Assembly: GCF_031877795.1 (NCBI RefSeq) | Contig: NC_133948.1 | Location: 14,958,948-15,022,947 of the forward strand | Direction: 5' to 3' | DNA length: 64,000 bases | Source: Strix aluco | Lineage: Eukaryota; Chordata; Aves; Strigiformes; Strigidae | In this document: positions 59,701-64,000 of the stretch, one piece after another | How positions within the stretch are numbered: the first letter of the stretch is position 1 | Layout: each line of letters opens with the position of its first letter | Position numbers and translations under genes: made by a program | The notes under the pieces: generated by a model | Seen by the model: only the letters and a program-made list of their open reading frames with translations | Database searches by the model: none | What the model was told of the DNA's origin: nothing

Positions 59701-62700
59701 ACGGACAACAGACTAGTTATGGCCAGCAAAGCAGCTACGGGCAGCAGCCGCCGCCAACTAGTTACCCGCCCCAGACGGGATCCTACAGCCAGGCCCCCAG
59801 CCAGTACAGCCAGCAGAGCAGCAGCTACGGCCAGCAGAGTGAGTGTGCTCCGCAGGGCCGCGGAGGAGAGCCTCGCTCTTGCGGGGTGGGCTGCCTGAAA
59901 GAGGCTTGGCGTTACTTTGGGTCTAACGCTTGCAGCGGTGTTGAAGGCAGAGCCTGCTGGAGCTGGGGTTTGCCCTTTCTCCCTGAAAAACAACTTGCCT
60001 GGTGCGGTGGCAAATCGCAGTACTCCCCTCAGCGTGGTGAGGGCGAACGGCGGGGTTGAAAAACACAGAAGCACAAAATACCCTTGAGGCTGGAGTGGGC
60101 AAGACTTGTTTGGAAACGGCTCTTTTTGGCCAGGTGGCAGCTCTGCAGGGGTCAGACTGGTAGGGCCTGACGTAAAACTCGATTCCGCACACGGAGAGTG
60201 GCACATCTCTCCTTAAATTAACGCTGTCGCTGGAAGCGCTGTAGCAAATTATTGTCGTGATTATGTTCTGGTGCTGAAGGCAGGTAAAAGGGCTTAAAAG
60301 GGACAGGCAGCTTCGACCCACTCTTGTCTGCAGCTCCCTAACGTGTTTCTTGCAAACTTCCTCAGGCTCGTTCCGTCAGGACCATCCTAGCAGCATGAAC
60401 GTATACGGACAGGAATCCGGAGGCTTTTCAGGCCCAGGAGAGAACCGGAATATGAGCGGCCCTGATAACCGGGGCAGGGGAAGAGGGGGATATGATCGTG
60501 GAGGCATGAGCAGAGGTGGGCGGGGAGGAGGACGCGGTGGAATGGGGTAAGAGCAAATCTTTTCTCCTTTTATCTAATTCTGGTTTACCCATAGGATCTG
60601 AAATTGAAAGAAGGGACTGAAAGGTTGACGTTCCCAAAGGTACTTCCATGGGGAGCACCTCTGTAGCAGCATTGCTTCTAATCCGTGGAAATATTATCCT
60701 AAGGGGAATAGGAGCAGGATCTATTTTTCTTGTCCTGCAGCTGGTTGGGGCCCGGGGGGAATTAGGGGTATTGCTAAACCTGGAACTTTCAGCTCCCTTC
60801 GCGGTCGCGCAGAGGTGAAATCCTCTGTGGGGTTTAACAGTAACTCTGGATCGAACACACACAAACCTCCCGCCAGGTCCAGGAGTCACTCCCTGTGCCT
60901 CAGTAGTGGGGATCTTGACAGCTCAGGTATGTACAAGGCAGAAGCCTCGTGTCGGCCCCGTGTTAACGCCGTCGGCCTCTTCACCTTAGCGGTAGCACGC
61001 GGAGCTACATCTGTAAGTGTATGGCTGGGGCAGGTTGCTGCTGTCGAAGCCATGACTCTGAGTGGCCAGAACACTTAGAGCTTGGCTGGAACGTGAAGAA
61101 AGACCCCGAGAATGTAAAGAGATCTGACTGGGCTCCCAGGACTGCTCCCCCTCGGAGCTTTCAGGTGGTCTAAATCAGTTTGGCCATTTTAACTGATGGC
61201 AAAATCTGGTTTGGTAAACCTATGCCTTCAGGTCAGCAGTGTGTCTCCCTGTCTGTGATGTTTGTTTTGATAGAGGCGAGGAAGGAGGACTAACCCCCGA
61301 GGCTCCTAAGAGAAGGAAGATGTAGCTTTGTGTGTGTTCCATCCCTTCACACCATCGTTCAGAGCTATGCAGAGTGTCCCTAGGTGCACGCTGGAATTGT
61401 GGCGTGGCACGCGCAGTGCTCGCCCCGGTACTTGGCAGGGCAGCTGGGATTGCAGCTTCTCCTCGATAGGCAACCTCCTAAGGTGTTTTACAGCCCGGTG
61501 GCAACCAGAGTTTGGCCATCGATGGTCCCATTCTGCATAGCTCTGTCGAAATGAATTGAAGTGGCATGAAATCTTTATCGGAGAAATACAACCGCTGGTG
61601 TATGGAAAGAGAAGAAAAAGACTGGCCTGTGTTGGAACACATGTGGCTTGAATTGGCTCGAGTGGAACAGAGTTCCGTGGTTCTGCATAAAGATTTCACC
61701 CATGATGTATTTATCTCTAATGGTTTAAAGTAGATGTAGACACCTGAAATGTCTATCATCACATCTTAAAATTTCTAGCCCCTTCGGAGCTTCTCATGCA
61801 AAAGATTTGTCATCCGTCTCCGATTTGACACCCTAATCCGAGCTTAAATTGCGTACGTAGTGATTTCCACCTGACTAGAGCATTACAAAGGGCCCCCTGC
61901 TTTATGGACGTAGACTTTCTGCTGTCCATAGGAACGGTGGCCTTCCTATGGACGCCGAGGGGCAGGTAGGGGAACTCGGCCCTTCTTATCATGCTGTGGT
62001 GATGGATTTCAGTGTCTCCGGCAGGTAAGGAGCTCGATGTTATTAACGTGCCCTTTTTCATTGACTCAATTATTTTATATTTTCATTGGCTGTTAAACAT
62101 GGAAACTTTTTAACATGCTTTGTCGCATTTATATGCTACAGGTTACAAAGTGAGAGCCTTGTATACACTTCAATACTTAAAAAGTACCCGTACTCAGTAC
62201 TCAGCCGGCAGCATAATGAAAAGTGGGACTAGACACGGTGTCCATATGGAGAGGAAAAATATACATAGAATATTTTTAACCAAATGTATTCATTGTATAA
62301 ATGGAATCCTTCTGTAACTTTGGTAACTGCATACTTGTTGTTTGGTAATAAAACCAGAGGAGGTATACTACTTTAGAATTGTGTAACGTTAAAAAGTGTA
62401 AACGTATATGTTTAAAAAGAGAGACATTACGTAAATGGTGTGTACTTTAACAAAAGGAGGCAAAGCTGCATGCAACAGCTTGAAACTGTGTATTGACGAC
62501 TTTTTTTTCCAGTATTAGAGGTGCAATACTTGCTAGAAAATAGGCGGTGCTCTCCCTCCTCTGCTCGTCTCCTTCCAAACAGCTTTCTGTCTCTCCAAAA
62601 AGAGCCAAGAAACATCAAAATCCTTTTCAGGTGGCATTTTCCTAATTAACCAGCGCTTGAAAGCAGCCTTAGCTGAACGCTTCAGCCAAAGCTTTCGACG

Positions 62701-63991
62701 AAAGCTGCGGCCGTCAGTTTGCATTGGCGCGTACCGAAATCTGCCGTTCTGGTCTGTGTCCACAAAGCTGCACCCCAGGCCTTCGAGCCCCCGCTGTATT
62801 CTGTAAGTTCTCCCTCCACAGAGACTTGTTAAATTCAGTAGTGACCTGAATGTATGGCTTTATACCGAGCTTTTTAGCGGCAATGTCATCTGAACTGTGT
62901 TGTAGGTATCGCGTATGGTTGTCTCCTACCTTTTTAACTGTTAATGTCAGGGACCCGCGGGCTCGTTCCGCTCTCGTGCTGCGAGAGGCTGAGGGTGCAC
63001 CTTTATGTACACACAGAGGGGAGGGAGTTGACCAGTGAACAACCCCACGATTTCTCTGAAGCGAAAGCCCAATTTCTAACGCTCCAAAACATTTTTTGCC
63101 AAGTATTGCACTGATAATACCCGTACAAGTAATGCAAGGGTACCGACAGCAGAGTGGTGTCTAAAACCAGACAAGCGAGGTTGCGTATATGTAAAGGAAA
63201 TTTGAGCGAGCTGCCCTGAAGAAAGGCATAGTGCCGAGATGAGAGAGAGAGAGACAGATGCATTGTTTGGAGATGTTTAGCCAGTGCCCTTCTTCCCAGT
63301 GAGCCGCAGAGGCTCAGAGCGGTACTGGCTTTGTAAAGGGAAAGGCCTTCATTTCTTCGTTTATCCCCCCAGCAGCGCTGGAGAGCGAGGTGGCTTCAAT
63401 AAGCCTGGTGGTAAGTTTTTGAGCATTACAATGGATAGTGTTAAAAAAAAAAAAAAAAAAAAAAAATTTGCAGTCAGTTTTTAGAACAAAGTGTAATTTT
63501 TATTAGTTTAAGTGGTTAAAATGACATATGCAACAAGACTGTAATGGGTACTGCCGGCAATGCCTAGGGGTATGCGGTCACAGGACACAGGGTAACTTGG
63601 AAGAATTGAGCAACCACTTCTGTAATTTGGGGAAAATAAATGGTTTGGATTTAATAAATTTTTTGTAAAGTAACTTTTTATTAATGAACGTAAAACTGAT
63701 TGGCCTGGTAAAGCATTTTTTTAAAAAAAAAAAAAAAAAAAAAGTGTAATAGTGGTTAATGGTTTGAAAGGCTGCTAAAAATAGCAAACCGATCACCAAG
63801 TAAAGGTGCGTTGCTGATGTTTTTGCAATGCAGGTCAATTTGAGTTTAACCAGCGCCATCGAATGGTGGTCATAAGTAGATAGTGTTGTGTGTGTCGGTC
63901 CTTCAGCCTGCAAGGCGTGCACTAACACAGCTTCTTATGATTCTTTCCCGACTGGCAGGACACATGGAAGAAGGACCGGACCTTGATTTAG
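44720..63991 (+). CDS. EWSR1: EWSR1, EWS RNA-binding protein (5' part; exons 1-10)
   Basis: FET-family RNA- and DNA-binding protein acting in the nucleus in transcription and splicing (known for the family). Its human N-terminus is the activating half of Ewing sarcoma fusion proteins. Exons: 44720-44732, 47827-47863, 48106-48157, 50512-50635, 56128-56314, 57651-57818, 59624-59838, 60366-60546, 63373-63410, 63959-63991. 1048 nt in frame; the window ends just inside intron 10. Residues 1 to ~270 form the low-complexity SYGQ-rich prion-like domain (repeats such as TYGQQ and SYGQQ). Exon 8 encodes FRQDHPSSMNVYGQESGGF and the first RGG box (GRGRGGYDRGGMSRGGRGGG). Exons 9-10 give GERGGFNKPGG and EEGPDLDL. 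The RRM, zinc finger and C-terminal nuclear signal lie beyond the window. TAF15 and FUS are excluded by near-identity to the EWS order and wording. Introns 1, 4 and 8 are long. Confidence 0.97.
57061..57120 (-). mobile_element. CR1 3'-tail fragment in EWSR1 intron 5
   Basis: The plus strand reads AGAATCATAGAATAGTTGGG then TTGGAACAGACC, the reverse complement of the conserved CR1 3' terminus. Only ~60 bp remain, so this is a severely 5'-truncated copy inserted antisense to EWSR1. Confidence 0.9.
58128..59169. mobile_element. Solo LTR of an endogenous retrovirus in EWSR1 intron 6
   Basis: A 1042-bp element starting TGTGGTGGGG and ending CCCAATACA, with TG...CA termini. It is flanked by a perfect 5-bp target-site duplication CTTTG (58123-58127 and 59170-59174). 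Internally it has many degenerate copies of CTCCAGCGTGGG/CACGGGGTGCAG. There is no internal viral region, so this is a solo LTR left by recombination. A 5-bp duplication is typical of the ERV3/ERVL-like class among others. AATAAA occurs at 58347 on plus and another on minus, so orientation is not assigned. It encodes nothing. Confidence 0.85.
61274..61325 (+). CDS. EWSR1: Candidate alternative last coding exon of EWSR1 (short isoform)
   Basis: A TTTGTTTTGATAG acceptor precedes a segment that joins exon 8 in the correct phase. It encodes the tail GEEGGLTPEAPKRRKM and then TAG (61323-61325), giving a 342-residue EWS with the low-complexity domain and first RGG box but no RRM, zinc finger or C-terminal nuclear signal. 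PKRRK resembles a monopartite basic nuclear localisation signal. The ~1 kb that follows looks like a 3' UTR ending in AATAAA at 62347. No transcript evidence is available, and a chance frame of 17 codons cannot be excluded. Confidence 0.5.
62347..62352 (+). terminator. Intronic polyadenylation signal (AATAAA) in EWSR1 intron 8
   Basis: AATAAA occurs in a strongly U-rich context (TTGTTGTTTGGTAATAAAAC), about 1.0 kb after the stop of the candidate alternative exon. Intronic AATAAA is common by chance; its value here is its pairing with the upstream in-frame exon. Confidence 0.45.
63443..63466. repeat. (A)24 homopolymer in EWSR1 intron 9
   Basis: Twenty-four consecutive A residues 32 bases after the exon 9 donor. 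Other A-tracts lie near 45478-45497, 52247-52264 and 63722-63742. Lengths are approximate in any assembly. No retrogene was found attached to them. Confidence 0.9.
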
Positions 63992-64000
63992 GTAATTGCC

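Overview
This is bird nuclear DNA. It contains five vertebrate protein-coding genes with GT-AG introns, a CR1 retrotransposon and a CR1 3' tail (the dominant avian repeat), a solo LTR, and no operons. The first ~44.7 kb is extremely GC-rich, with short introns and many minisatellites, as on an avian microchromosome. The last ~19 kb, inside EWSR1, is AT-richer with long ordinary introns. The gene content matches what I know of chicken chromosome 15, which joins blocks of human 12q24 and 22q12. I cannot name the species.

Layout. (1) 1-2760, minus: WSB2, from its start codon to the first 16 bases of exon 8; the rest lies off the left edge. (2) 2.7-5.0 kb: CpG-rich WSB2 promoter, a ~53-bp minisatellite and the RASAL1 5' region. 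(3) 5026-14258, plus: complete RASAL1, 21 coding exons, 809 codons, with a sense CR1 copy in intron 15 and one GC-AG intron. (4) 14.26-14.97 kb: convergent 3' ends of RASAL1 and DTX1, with an inverted pair of ZNF143-type motifs. (5) 14969-24302, minus: complete DTX1, 9 coding exons, 613 codons, with a pentanucleotide array in its last intron and a 93-bp near-perfect hairpin in its first. (6) 24.3-32.2 kb: no gene recognised; a CpG island and several minisatellites, the largest ~2.2 kb with several dozen CACGTG E-boxes. (7) 32197-42962, plus: complete EMID1, with two paralogous exons that look mutually exclusive. (8) 43.4-44.7 kb: minisatellite, then an EWSR1 promoter with three perfect CREs and an NRF1 site. 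(9) 44720 to the right edge, plus: EWSR1 exons 1-10 (low-complexity domain and first RGG box; the RRM is beyond the window), with a solo LTR in intron 6 and a candidate alternative last exon in intron 8.

Exon joins were checked by reading-frame arithmetic: RASAL1 2430 nt, DTX1 1842 nt and EMID1 1389 nt all divide by three and end in stop codons. WSB2 and EWSR1 stay in frame to the window edges.

The genes share no pathway: WSB2 (ubiquitin ligase adaptor), RASAL1 (Ras GTPase-activating protein), DTX1 (Notch-pathway ubiquitin ligase), EMID1 (secreted matrix protein) and EWSR1 (RNA-binding protein). The best leads are the EWSR1 alternative terminal exon, the EMID1 exon pair, the DTX1 intronic hairpin, the ZNF143 inverted pair and the E-box-rich minisatellite.
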